Part shown: in pieces, positions 33,785-46,948 of the stretch
Numbering within the stretch: the first letter of the stretch is position 1
How the letters are laid out: each line of letters starts with the position of its first letter
Assembly: GCA_003971905.1 (NCBI GenBank)
Contig: RSEE01000031.1
Span: forward strand, 372,001 to 436,000
Source of the DNA: Moniliella sp. 'wahieum'
Lineage: Eukaryota > Basidiomycota > Moniliellomycetes > Moniliellales > Moniliellaceae
Direction: 5' to 3'
Length of the DNA: 64,000 nt
Made by a program: the position numbers and the translations under genes
The notes under the pieces: generated by a model
The model's input: the letters and a program-made list of their open reading frames with translations, nothing else
Databases searched by the model: none
Told to the model about the DNA's origin: nothing

Positions 33785-33895
33785 CTCACATCTCCGATCT
33801 CACATTTTGGCCGGCGATCGATGATCAATGATCGATGATCGGTGGCCAAATCACGCCCATCGATGACTGATAGTTGATCATCGATCAGTGCGTGC
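33785..33895. repeat. ATCGAT/TGATCA palindrome-rich stretch
   Basis: Within about 110 bases there are many copies of GATCGATGATC-type words in both orientations, such as gatgatcaatgatcgatgat. The same words appear near 1433-1443 and 33716-33732. Function unknown. Confidence 0.7.
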
Positions 33896-35478
33896 ATGCG
33901 GGTGATGCAGCACGCGGACGAGACAAGCAGCAGGCCTCTCTGGCGGCCGCTGCGAACCACCGTTTTGGCCTGGTGTGCCCTGTTGTGCCGCGTTGCCGCC
34001 GGACGTGTGACGGGTGAATGTGGTATGTGACGCGGCGTTTGCAATTGTTCCGCGTTTGTACGTTGGACTCATCGTACTCATTGATCATCCATCCCTTCCA
34101 TCCCCTCCGCCCCCGGCCGCCCGCCCCTAGCACTGTCCTGTTCTTATCAGTGTCACCACCAGGAACAACTCTGGCACAGCCCGCAAGGCCGCAAGTCACC
34201 GCCTCTGCCTAATAAGAGCTCTGCTGTGCGCCAAACGAACCCTAGGCCCTACTAGAAACGCTAAGCGCTAAGCGCTAAGCACTAACCGGCAGCCGCCAAC
34301 CCCTGCTGTCCCGCGTTGCCGCCTTGTTGCCGCCCTTGCGCCGGAAAGGTACGTACGCGGTCCTAGCACAGGGGCAGTCGTGTGCTCGCGACTTCAATCT
34401 GGTTCTAATCGATAATCATTTTGTCTTCATGATGTCAGTCATCAAGTCATTAAGCAATCTAAGGTTTCAGACAAAATACCCCACACTTAGGAAAAGCCCT
34501 ACGAGCACATTACCTTACCAACTGCTTGGGCACCCTGGTCGCCTCTTTTCTTCCCCCTTAGATACAGTTGAAGAAGCCCATTTGTCACACTTGCATGGAG
34601 AAGACATGATATACATGATAGAAGGGGGTTATACAGTCGTGATTCACACTGCGCAGAGATAAACACATCCCAAAAAGCAAAATCACCGCGGCACCCCACA
34701 CCCTCACAGTCTCTCAGGCCGAGGGGTCTGTGAGGGCGCGCCCCGCGCCACCTGTTTCCGGCCGGTCAAGCAGGTCAAGCATCAAGTCCCTGACATGAAA
34801 ACTGTGACGAATCCATAGATTATAAGCAAAAAAGTATGGCCAACATCCATAGTCATCTCATTTCTCGTTCTTCTAGTACCTCGTGGTCGAGAGCCAAAAT
34901 CAAAAGAATGGTCCCTCAAAGCGCGGTCGAGAATGATTTATATGTATATGGGCTTTTCCACTCTTTTTGTTCGTAGGGACAGACCACCATATGTTATCGC
35001 CCGTCTAAAGCTCTCTCCCCTGTATCCCGACGAGCATCTTGCTTTTCCGGGCTTCCCTTCCTTTTCTCGGCTTCTCTGTCTGACCGTCCCTCTCTTGCTT
35101 CTTCTTGTAAAAGCGATCATTGGATTCTCCCCGTTTCTGTCTCGACTTGGGCTCCTTTCACTTAACTCTGAAAAACTGTTACACACCGGGGGAACCACCA
35201 TCCACCAACTGCGTCTCTCTCATGCTTCTCTTCAACACGCACGACCATTATTATGCCACAATACCTGTGGAGATGCTCATGAGACTCGGAAGATTGAATA
35301 AGATCAACCTAGGTCTATACGCCACTCTCTCTGTGCCTCCAACATACAAACTTCGACAATGTCATACACTTTTCGACACATATAATGGAGAGACACTGAA
35401 GCAAACACGTTAGAGCTCTCAGATCTCACAGCCTACGATACCCAAGTTTCTTTTTAGTCAGTAGTGTGTGCACCTGCG

Positions 35479-35500
35479 GTGACATGTGACATGTGACATG
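35479..35500. repeat. GTGACAT tandem repeat
   Basis: Three tandem copies of GTGACAT lie in the AT-rich island. It is a simple repeat with no evident gene association. Confidence 0.8.
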
Positions 35501-36266
35501 CACTTGTGTTGTCAGAAAGATATGAGCCTTTGTTGGTGACTACAGTGACAGCAAGTGACGGCGATAAGATCGATAAGATCTAAGAGCTCTTCAGAGTATC
35601 CACTAGCCTCTGTTCCCATCACCTCTCCACTGTAACCATATCATTGACAGAGCATAAGGCTGGGTCAAAGAAGGCCGCGCCTAATCCGACCTGCTCAACC
35701 GACACGTGTTGATTTTTTGCTTGTTGGTGCCAATAAACCCGTTTGGAAGCAAGGAATGCCCAGCAGATCAGGACCCTCTGGCGCCGACCTCCCTTTCCAA
35801 ACCCGAGATAACGGGCGTGGATACGAATGGGCGTGGTAGACAATCGAGCGGTTGTGACGTCCCCTTGCACTTGACGTGCGAGTAGATGGGCGTAAACATA
35901 TGGAAATTGAGGAACTGAGTGGGAAGAGAGTGACCACATATGGCTGAACGAATTCGCAGCTCGACCTTCATATTCAATCATCTCTTCGTCTCCCCTACCC
36001 TTTTTGTCTCTCATCTACTCTAGCCTTGGCTCTGTCCTTCCGTTTACTCCCCCTTCCACTACCCAATCAGGGTGGCATCCTCTTCTCCACAACACCCGCC
36101 TCCCACACCACCGAAACCGGTACCCCTATATGCGGTGCAAAGGCAACAGATATACACATTGAATCGAGCCAGGCCAGTATGCCGGCCACAAGTCAACCTT
36201 CTTTCTCCACTCCTATTAGTACGTCTCCCACCGTTCTCTTCGGGTGTGCTTCCCTGTCCCCACCCC

Positions 36267-37523
36267 TCAAGCCTGTCCTGGTGCCTTGGCTGGATTGACC
36301 GGGTCAAAGTAAGGGTGCGCTTGAGCTTCTTGGGCGGTGAGTCGTTCTTGGTGATCGTAGCGCAAGAGCTTGTCCAAAAAGTCGAGTGCCTCAGGGGAAA
36401 TGTAGCGCTGGTTGTCTGGGGTGACGAAGCGGTCCCATGGTTTGCGCGGGTAGAAGCTGAGGATCTTATCGTAGTGCGCGTCGAGTTCAATGTCGTACTT
36501 GTTGAGGTAGACATAGAGAAGGTCGGTGCCAAGCACCTTGCAGATCTTGACCAATTGGTCGTAGTTATCTCTGCCCTGAAAGAAAGGTTCCTTGCGGAAG
36601 ATCATCGAGGCCAGCACACAGCCCAACGACCACATGTCCAGGCTGTAGTCGTACTCCTGGAAGTCCACCAGGAGCTCAGGGCCTTTAAAGTAGCGCGACG
36701 CGACGCGCACATTGTACTCCGTGTAAGGGTGGTAGAACTCTGCTAGCCCCAGTCAATGAGACGCAGCGTTCGCTTTTCGTGGTCAATCATCACATTGTGC
36801 GGCTTCACGTCGCGGTGCATGATCCCCCGCGAGTGACAAAAGTCCAACGCCTGGAAAACGGGTCCGATCGTCAGTGGGTGACCATCCTTCCTCACGCACA
36901 ACAATGAGGACAAGAAAACGTACCTTGAGAAGCTCAAACAGGTAGTAGCGCACATCCAGATCGGTCAGGCGCGGATATAGGACTTTGAAATCAGTGTTGT
37001 TGACATACTCGGTGATGATGATGGCGTCTTGGACTGCGAGCCAGGGCGGGGAGTCAGCAGGACATGATTGGGTGTAGAAGCGGAAAGGCAGAGGCGAAAG
37101 GCACATACCTGTGGATCTCGCACGACATCGAGCAATCCCACCACGTTTGGCCCGCCAGCCAGGTTCTGCAGGATCTTGATCTCGCGTTTGATCTTTTTTT
37201 CTTGACGGGCTTGAGTACCTTGATGATGCATTTGGTCGGTGCGCGGGGGCAGACGGGCCGGAGTCGAGCTGAGAAGTCGGGGAGGGCCCGGTGGATAGAA
37301 TTGGGATGGGCTTCTGCGCGGGCTGAACACCGCCTACGTTGACGCCCTCAAACACCTCGGAGTACTTGCCGCGACCGACCTTGCGGAGGATCTCGTAGTT
37401 TTCCTGGGAGCCCCACTGGACACTCAGGTTGTCGTAGTCCCACCAGCTGCGCCCGAGGCGGGCGTTAGCATCAGCGTACACGCGCGCAACGCTGCGGGCG
37501 CCAGTGCCGGGCGGTGCCGACAT
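36267..37523 (-). CDS. CKA1: Casein kinase II catalytic (alpha) subunit
   Basis: A constitutive Ser/Thr kinase of the CK2 holoenzyme, nuclear and cytosolic. CK2-specific signatures are all present: [20 protein letters not shown]; the Gly loop [17 protein letters not shown]; the basic cluster [40 protein letters not shown]; catalytic loop [20 protein letters not shown]; the unusual DWG metal motif (LRLIDWG); and activation segment [40 protein letters not shown] and [20 protein letters not shown] follow. Introns lie near 36858-36925 (GTACGT donor), 37045-37110 and 37215-37335. One C is missing right after the DWG codons (about 36745). This shift is in an essential gene and is best read as a sequence error. 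The start [16 protein letters not shown] gives a normal N-terminus. Confidence 0.95.
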
Positions 37524-38104
37524 GGCGGAAGCAGACGGGAAGGGGTGGTGGTGGGGTCGATGGGAAGACGGGCGAGCTGCGGACAGCACTCAAAACGCAA
37601 GTGAGCACTCGGACTGACGGTACTGAGTACCGACCAGGCGCGCAACGCGTGACCGTGACTAGTGTGACTCAGTCATATATCAGTGCCAGTACTCACGCGC
37701 TCACGTGGGTTGTGCTGTGCGAGGTTATGCGCAATTGCAATGTTCAACGTTCAATATCTATGCGCGAACCATTCATTGTTGGAATCCCTGCTACAGCTGC
37801 TGCCCGCCCGCCCTCCGCAGTCACTTTGCCCGGCCCCCGGCAACCGCACGCCCACCACCACCGCACCACGCCCCCCGCTTGGCCGCCGTGTCGTCGGTCT
37901 TCTCCCTCTCCATCTCCTTCTCCCTTTCGGGCACATCCGTGTCCCCGCCTGCGCGCGCGGACGTTTGCGCATGCCCGTCTTGGCCGGCGTTGGCATCTCG
38001 ATCGGGTCCTCATCACTACTCCATGTGTCCTGTGGCTGCGCCGAGGGGGCGGTGCCATGGGCGTAGGACTCGACACTATCTGTAGGACTGCCTGCCTTGC
38101 TGTT
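37524..38104. other. CK2 promoter and HOP1 3' flank
   Basis: A 580-base spacer. It includes an ACGCGT-containing patch (caacgcgtgaccgtgac) near 37646-37662, a tandem of GTTCAACGTTCAAT words near 37742-37757, and a C-rich stretch. No gene is seen. Confidence 0.5.
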
Positions 38105-40677
38105 CTAGCTGCTGTCTGACTGGCCCCTTGGCGAGGTGTCCGTCATCCAGGAGACCATATCCGGAGGCAGTTTTGTCGCCCGTCGTGCAGGACCTCGCTT
38201 GCGCAAGCCGTACGTGCGCGTCGACCCCTCTGGTAGTACCACTGCCTTGTTCGACGTTTTGTCTCGCCCTTCTTGTCCTGCCGCTGCTGTCGAACCAGCG
38301 AGACGCAGTGGCGCCAACGACACGCGTCCATTCCTGCCCCCACGCGTCTGGTCGCCTGCGCGCGGCTTGACGGGGAATTCTCCTGCGACTCATCGTCAGT
38401 GGCGGTGGTTGCCAAAGTGAGTTTGGCCGCATTAATGATCCCGTCCGATGACAAGGATGAGCGGTTCGTATCCTCTTGCGTGTTGCACTCGTTGATTGTG
38501 CTCGTGTAGAGGCGGGTCGCCTCGAAACAGGCGCTTCTCTTCCTCTTGAGAGAAGAGGTCTCGTTTGGCCTGCTCGGCTTTGCGCGTGCGTGTGCAGATC
38601 CAGGATGCTGCCCTTGTTGGGAGTGAGGCGAGCGGTGAGCACGCCGCGACCCAAGATGGCGCAGCACCTCTTCTGCCTGGAGTGGGGGGCAGGCGAGCGT
38701 ACGGCCCAACTCGGTTGCCCGAGGCCACCGTCGCTTCTTGCCGCACAGATGCAGGGCTCGGCGCTGCAAGGCCAACAGCTGCAAGGCTCTACACACTGTA
38801 TCCGGGACGTTCCCTTGCTCCTTGGCACAGTGCCAGCACAAGAACGTCTCGGGTAAAGTTTTGGCCAGCTTGTGGCCGTAGCAGGCCCAGTGGGACCACG
38901 TTTTGCACCGCTCACACTGCACCGTCTTCCCCTCATCCCGCTCATCCCCGCAAATGCAGCCCATGACTTCCTCCGAATCTAGGCTGCCTCCCATCGTCAC
39001 GCTGGTAAGCCCATCCGCGAGGTTGGATGCGGACGATCCAGCCTCCCTGCTCGCGTGGGAGGACTGTTTTTCCATCACGGGCGGGCAGGCGTTCCTGTGG
39101 ACCCATTCTTGTCCTCAAAGGCTGGACGCGCGTCCTTATCGGCCGCATGACCAGGGTACGGTTTTGAGCCAGGGACGGAGGTTCGTGATCGAACGCTGTG
39201 CCGGGCTCGAGACTCCCCGCGGGCTCGGGACCGACGAAGGTCTCCATGTCCCAAACTACTTGCTGTCCTTCGCCCGACTGTGTGGGTTGAGACAGTTGGT
39301 CGGTGGAAGGGAAAGTATGGGCAATCGAGGCACACTGCATTGTTACGCTGTGGCTAGCGGTTTGAACCGAGCCATAGTTGTCGTGACGTGGTTGGTGATT
39401 CGGTGCAGACCCCTTCGTGGAAAAGGTGAAGAGGGAAGCATTGGCCCCGAGCGGAGGAGTCCAGGTCCTGGATCGATGTAAAGCCCGGAGGTGTGTAGTC
39501 TTCCGGGGTGCGCTCATCGTAATACAGTGCCTTGAAGGTGAGCACGCGTTGGCCCTTGATATTTCTTAACGCGACCTGCTGGCTTGTTACATCGGCAATG
39601 CTTACATAACGTCTTTCAATTGTTGTGCCACCTGAGCTGCCGTGGGCGCAGTTCCCGCGATTGCGGGAGGATGGCCGGGCTGGCGGTGGTCGGTGGACGT
39701 ACCGTTGCCCTCCAACTGGACGAACGGGGCGAAGTGGCCGTCCTGCGTTTGGTGTAGGTAAAGCTGACCAAAATATGGCAAGTTGTAGGGAGAGGGGAGG
39801 AGGAAACGAGAGCACATATAGTGGTTAGCAGTGCCATTGCTTCCGGAACAAAAAGAGTAGACTCACTTGAATGAATAGCCTTCTACGATCGACATGGGAT
39901 TATCCGGATCAACGGAGATTCCTACAAGGAGGGAACGGAGGTATCCTTTGTCCAGTGCATCGCGAACGCCAACATCCTGTTTTTCCATTTATCGTGCGCG
40001 TCAGCCCCCCTGCCCCCGCTCTTAGTATGTTATAACCCCGCCAAAGGGAAGTAGATCAAAGACGTACCAAGGCAGAGATGACCGTGTCGGCCGCTTGGGT
40101 CTTGTTGGACGTAGGAGCATGAAGCGGTAGGAATGATCCCCTTTGGCCCGGATCACTTGACGTGACCTGGTTTCCCAGTCAGGCTCGTCAGTTCCCCCGG
40201 GGTGGGCAGTGGGTTGTCGAGCAAGGCGGGGACCATGATGCCCTGGTGGTAGTGGTCACGAGGGAAGAATCCGCTATAGAGAAGAGAGAGAGAGGAAAAA
40301 CAAGTCAGGGTGGACGCGTTTGCGGTGGTGTGAGGCAAGGGCGTTTTAACGAGATAGGCCAGAGTTGGCACGTACCGGGCAAACAGGATGGCCGAAAGGC
40401 CCACCTTGAGAACGACAAATGGCATATGTCCGGTGCGTGGAGCAGTATGCTGGCCTGGTATGGGGGGCCAACACAGAGTAGACGGGTGGTGAGCAGAATA
40501 GAACCAGAAGGGAGGGGGGATGTGAATGCAGACGTATATGTCCTACGCTGCAACAACGCACCTGCTTAGTAGTGGCGTTTACTGTGGTGGCAGTGTTGGT
40601 GGACGTGACGAGCTTGGTGGGGGAGCGGCGTGTGAGAGCGTGTGTGAGATGCGCTGGCGTTGGCGTTGGGCCGGCAT
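38105..40677 (-). CDS. HOP1: Meiotic chromosome-axis protein Hop1 (HORMA + PHD)
   Basis: A HORMA-domain protein that organises meiotic chromosome axes and promotes double-strand breaks and interhomologue bias. HORMA blocks in order: VNATTKQ, then VGLSAILFA joined through a GTACGT intron to GFFPRDHYHQGIMVPALLDN; TQAADTVISAL; DVGVRDALDKGYLRSLLVGI followed by SVDPDNPMSIVEGYSFK; and RVLTFKALYYDERTPEDYTP followed by PGF. After a disordered linker there is a C4HC3 PHD finger: CICGDERDEGKTVQCERCKT, WSHWACYGHKLAK, FLCWHC. A winged-helix-like block follows (RATELGRTLACPPLQAEEVL). The tail is Ser/Arg-rich and ends TDTSPRGQSDSS. HORMA followed by PHD and winged helix is the layout of the fungal Hop1 chromatin-binding region. 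The start (40677) is tentative. Frame shifts are numerous. Confidence 0.88.
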
Positions 40678-41616
40678 GGCGAAGTCGGAGGGGTTGCGGG
40701 GGGGGGGCGCGGGGAGAGGGCTGCTGTCAGATGCGGCCGGGAGGCGCCCTTATATATGGCGCTGCGCGTGCAGCATACATGCATGTTTTTGTGCACAGCG
40801 CAAGCAACCAGGCGCCAGGCCGCTCCGCTAGGCCAGCCTGAATGCGGGGGGACTGCCTCGCGTGCTGTATACTCGTCGGCCCACAAGGGTCTGCTCATAT
40901 CGCTGCCCCGCCTCCACGCAAACTCGATCCATCGGACATCTGTTGGTGTGCCAACTTAAGACACGTGCGGTTCGATAGGATTGTGGCCCCCAAGTGCCAT
41001 ATCACGGGAATGCCGTGCGGTCCGAGCGCGAGGGGAGGGAGCAGCTTGCGTTGTCAATGCCCGCGTTGTCCTTCCACTACTGGCTGAAAAGCAGCGATGA
41101 TCCACATGTCGTTGACCTATGGTGGTACACTGGCACGGACATGACTCGCGTTTCGGCTTCTGTGAGACTAGCTCTGTCACCGATCCACATACTCCCCAGC
41201 CTCCCCCAACCCGGACGGCAGCATCCTGTATTGATGTGATGTGACCCCCGACAACAAGACAGACTCCCATAGCAACCGCGTCAAGGCCAACGATGGGCGA
41301 AACACCGCACGGGTGAATTGAAGGGCAAGACAATCAACAAGTCGGGTGTCGGAAGGAAAACCATGTGGATTGGGCGGCTGTAGGCTCAGATGGTACAGCA
41401 CTGTGAACGATCTGGGGGCGGGCCTCGACGCGCCAATGTCGACGGCGCAGAACGATCACCAGGATAACTCTTGATTTGAAGGGAGGTGACTTTGGGCAAC
41501 AGCAGCGTTGAGTTATGTTACTCTGTTGTTCTCTCATGCAATCTCTCCTGCGCCCGCTGGTGCAAGCATGTCTTGCGGTGTAGCACATTCGATAGGAGCC
41601 AGAAAAGAAGTGCACA
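40678..41616. other. HOP1 upstream region, RBX1 3' flank
   Basis: About 940 bases upstream of HOP1 and downstream of RBX1. Near 40694-40712 there is a G-run; otherwise nothing distinctive. A TATA-like tatatatgg lies near 40751-40759, about 75 bases upstream of the proposed HOP1 ATG in reverse orientation. Confidence 0.5.
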
Positions 41617-42114
<498 letters not shown>

Positions 42115-42585
42115 GGTGGAGATGGCGGGGACCAGGTGGTGGTGGTAGTGGTGGCGATGTGTGCTGGGCGAGGTGGCCGGCCAAGGTGGTCGGTGGCACG
42201 GGGCAAGCCGGCTGATTAGGTAAGCGCCCCTCGGGCTTACGACGCCGAGTGCTGCCGGTGCGCTGACGAAAGCTGACGACTGCCCGACTATCGATCGACT
42301 ATATAAAGGCTGCGCCGCATCAGGCCCCAGGCTCGGTGCTCGGACGCCGCCCTTCCCCCTGACTCGCTAAGTTAACGCGCGTTAGCCCCCGCCAACCCTG
42401 CTCCTTGGGTCCTTTGGCTCGCACGGCTCTGCTTGCACAGCGATCTTGCTCCTCTTCCCTCGCCAGTCCATGCTGGTGCGCCGCGCCGCCCTTTATTCTT
42501 TCTGCACCGTCTCTCGCCCCCCTCCACTCGCCCGCACCCACGCCCGCCCCACGCTTCGCTGTCTCTGCACCATCCAGCACGCACA
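42115..42585. promoter_or_regulatory. Divergent promoter RBX1/NPY1 with TATA box
   Basis: A 470-base divergent spacer. A good TATA box (ctatataaaggc) lies at 42299-42310, oriented toward NPY1 but about 280 bases from its ATG, implying a long 5' UTR or another start. From 42440 it is C-rich. Confidence 0.5.
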
Positions 42586-44081
<1,496 letters not shown>

Positions 44082-45381
44082 GGCCCAGAGTGCTGAGCCT
44101 AAGAGGCGTCGAGCCGATCGAAAATCGCTACAGCTCTTTCAAACCCCAATGTTCAACTCGCTCAACGTAGCATGCATTGTTCACTGATAATCAATCTTGG
44201 TCCTTGAAGCTTGGAAATGAAATTGAATTGATATACTTAACTGAGTACTGATTCAGCCAGCTCACTTCGTTTTCCCCCGCTGAGCGACTCGCAGCAAGCA
44301 CTGGGGGCTACGCAGTGCTACTGCAATATGGGATGGCTTAGGGCCGATGGGCAGAAACAGCGTGCCCCACCATAGTACCCAAATCCCTCGCTCTGAGGTT
44401 TCGCGCCTTGGACCAAGCGCCGACGAGGGAAGCTCCAAGGAAGGTCAACTCGATCAATGACGTGGATGCGGGGGCGCGCGTGACGCGTGACGCGCGAGCG
44501 GGGTCGTTATCATTATCATTGCGCCCAGATATGCCGCAGCCCTCTCTGCACATCACCAGTGTGGGGTCCTCCAAACCGGCTAGGGTTCGAGCGTCGTGGC
44601 GTGTGCCTCCGTCGTGCCTAACCCAGACCGCTGTGCACCGTGTGCTGGTGACTAGAGCGGGCATGACGCGTGACGCGTGACGATTCATGAGGCCGAGGCG
44701 TGAGACTGTCTTTTGTTGTTTCGTGTGAAGATTCGGGGCCGCCCAGCAGGGAACGTAGCGGCCGGCGGGTACGTGGTCCTCGCGTGAGCGCGTGAGCAGT
44801 GGAGAGCAGGGATGGGATCGGGGGAGGATTCGATAGGCGATGGCCGAATTCGCGTATGCACGCACACGCTCTCTAGCCTGAGCGCAGTGTGCATGGCCGG
44901 TGACCGTCACCGCCACGTCACGCGTCACCCGACCAGGCCGCGCCGTGGCCACCGCGTCCGCACGGCCCAGCGTCTGCACTCCGGCTGGTCCCCCGTAGCA
45001 GCCACCGAGGCATGGGGGCTGTGTGTGGTGGCACTGCAGCCTCGCCCAGTAGCTAGCACAACACATTGGTGGGCCAGCCCGCCCAGCTAGATTGCCGTTT
45101 CGCGGTCCGCTCGACCCCAACCTCCACCACCACCTTCTCATTCGCCCGTTGGCGACTGCCTCCCCCCTCCCCTCCCCCCCCCCCCCCCTCCCCCCCCTTC
45201 CCCCTCAAAAGACGCGCCCCACCCGGGCTCCTACGGTGATCCACCTCTGGTCCAAGCGTCACGCGTCCAGTGTCCAGGTCCAAGCTTTACTGTCCGATTT
45301 GGTTCGGCACGGTAGCCTTCCTCTCTTTTCTCCGTTCCGTTTGACTGCGGTCGGAGTTGGTCGTATCCCATCCTGCCCATC
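44082..45381. other. Intergenic spacer with ACGCGT repeats and a poly-C tract
   Basis: A 1.3-kb spacer. It has two ACGCGTGACGCG arrays (44475-44495 and 44663-44682), a further one near 44915-44930, and a C-rich tract at about 45165-45205. Otherwise I see nothing coding. The minus-strand frame across 44338-45141 has no recognisable motif. Confidence 0.5.
44475..44495. repeat. TGACGCG tandem repeat
   Basis: A stretch reading gcgcgtgacgcgtgacgcgc. The related array at 44663-44682 reads atgacgcgtgacgcgtgacg. Each ACGCGT core is the MCB consensus bound by MBF-type cell-cycle factors in yeasts, but simple-repeat origin is equally likely. Confidence 0.8.
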
Positions 45382-46948
45382 ATGGCCGCAAAAACAGCCG
45401 CGGTGCCAGCTGCCTGTCGGGGCACGCACGGCCCGCTCCTCCCGCTCTGATTTGCTCGTCTTCCTTCCCTCCTCTGCCACCGTTTCTGCCCTCTGCCTCT
45501 GCCGCTGCTTCGCCCTCGTCGGTAGCCTCCGCCGCGTCCGTCGTCGGGGGACCGTCGTTGGAATTGCCTCCGAGCTCAGCGAGGCCGCCAAGAAGCGCAT
45601 TCCTGTGTTTGTGCGCAAACTGCGCAGCATGCTGGACGATGGGGCGGTGCGGCAGATCCACTGGATGCCTATGGGGGATGCGTTCGGGTCGTGGATTCCG
45701 TCACGTTTTCTCGCGACGTGCTTCCCAATTACTTTAAACACAACAATTGGCAATCGTTTATTCGGCAACTCAACATTTACGGGTTTGTCAAGGCGTCCAC
45801 GGACGCGCCGAGCCATCCTGCCTCGCCCAGTTCGTCCTCGACTGGCGTGTCGTCGCCGGTCGACTGGTGCTTTAAGCACCCCCTCTTTCTACGCCACGTT
45901 CCAGCCCTGATGGAGGAAATTAAGCGGCGGACCGCCAAGACGCCCAAACCCACGGCTCGATCCGGCCAAAGCATCCCACGCAGTCCCTTCTCCTCTCGGC
46001 CCACGCCGGCGGGCAAGGGATCTACGTCTGTGCGTCCCTCTGCCCCTCGGCCCAAAGCCGCCACCGCAGCGACCCAACCACGAGCGCGGGTGGGTGTCTC
46101 GTGGATGCCAGCACAGGGGTACGTCCTGGGCATCTGCACGTGGCGCCCATGTCCTGTACGTCTCCTCCGTTGTGCTCGCCTCTGTTTTCGTCGGTGGGCG
46201 CGCACAGCCAGCAAGGCTTCGTCGCACATTACGTCGCAGACTGTGCGTCTGAACCCATCCTTGGCGCTCAAATCGACGGTGGGGACGAATCGATTGCCGC
46301 GCCCATCTCGGCGCCGTTTGAGACGTGGTACGGGCGAGCAGAGCGGCCGGCGCGGCGCGCGGGCGCGAGTGTGGCCGCGGAGGTCCTCGGGCTCAGTCAG
46401 TTCGGCCACGTCGAGCAGTGCGACGGTGGAGCCCACGTCGGAGGTGGCCCAGTTGAAATGGGAGATGGGCCAGTGGCAAGCTCGCTTGGGCACGCTCAAA
46501 CGGCACATGGAAGAGATGGGCCAAGTGCAAGCGCGCGCGATGGCGCATGTCATGCAAGTTCTTTCTTCCACCCACGCGCACCAGCATGCGTCGCCGTTGG
46601 GAACCGTGTCGGAACTGGAAGACTGTGTGGAAACGTGGCGGTGCATGTCGGAGAAGGCGGTGGCGCTCTTCCCCTCATTTGAGGAGGAGGAGGAGACGAG
46701 GAGTTTGTCTGCGCATTCGTCGGGGGACGAGTGGGAGTGGTGTGACAAGGTGGCGCACGACGCTGGGTGGAGCCTACGATGTTGTTGCTGAATGGCGCGA
46801 GTTTGTTGGCTTCACCGCGCTGACGAGTGTGGAGGATGGGTACGAGTCCTTTGACGATGCCGCGACGTTGGAACCGGATGATGAGCTGGACAAGCCTCCC
46901 CTGATACGGAGCGGCCTAGCAAGCGTCGTCGTCGCCGCTAATGCGTAA
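45382..46948 (+). CDS. Heat-shock-factor-type transcription factor
   Basis: A nuclear regulator with an HSF winged-helix DNA-binding domain at about 45590-45930: [51 protein letters not shown] followed by [15 protein letters not shown], then [21 protein letters not shown] Ser/Pro-rich linker of about 180 residues follows, then a coiled-coil trimerisation-like segment ([20 protein letters not shown] followed by [20 protein letters not shown]). The acidic end is [20 protein letters not shown], then [20 protein letters not shown] and [12 protein letters not shown]-terminal sequence ([16 protein letters not shown]) is Ala/Ser-rich. Which HSF-family member (Hsf1, Sfl1 or Skn7-like) is not decided; no receiver domain is seen. 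Frame shifts occur near 45450, 45590, 45690 and 46780. Confidence 0.85.

Larger units (their letters stand above)
33081..36266. other. 3.2-kb gene-poor region with repeats and an AT-rich island
   Basis: No conserved gene is found between the permease and CK2 alpha. From 33.2 to 34.3 kb it holds a tRNA-like fragment, TGATCA/ATCGAT words and a short AAGCGCT repeat (about 34260-34280). From about 34.3 to 36.0 kb the base composition is markedly AT-richer than the window average, and the open frames are short. From 36.0 kb GC rises again. Frames of about 110-130 codons on both strands (34324-34662, 34933-35301, 35619-36014) have no recognisable motif. Confidence 0.55.

Noticed and set aside
34300-36020. 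Transposon in the AT-rich island
   Set aside because: I found no reverse transcriptase, integrase or transposase motif in any frame, and no clear terminal repeats. It is kept only as a compositional anomaly.
36740-36750. Frame break at the CK2 DWG motif as a true pseudogene mark
   Set aside because: CK2 alpha is essential in fungi, and the rest of the gene is under clear constraint. A one-base consensus error is the simpler reading.
45777-46748. 323-codon minus-strand open frame
   Set aside because: It is antisense to the HSF-type gene. No recognisable domain.
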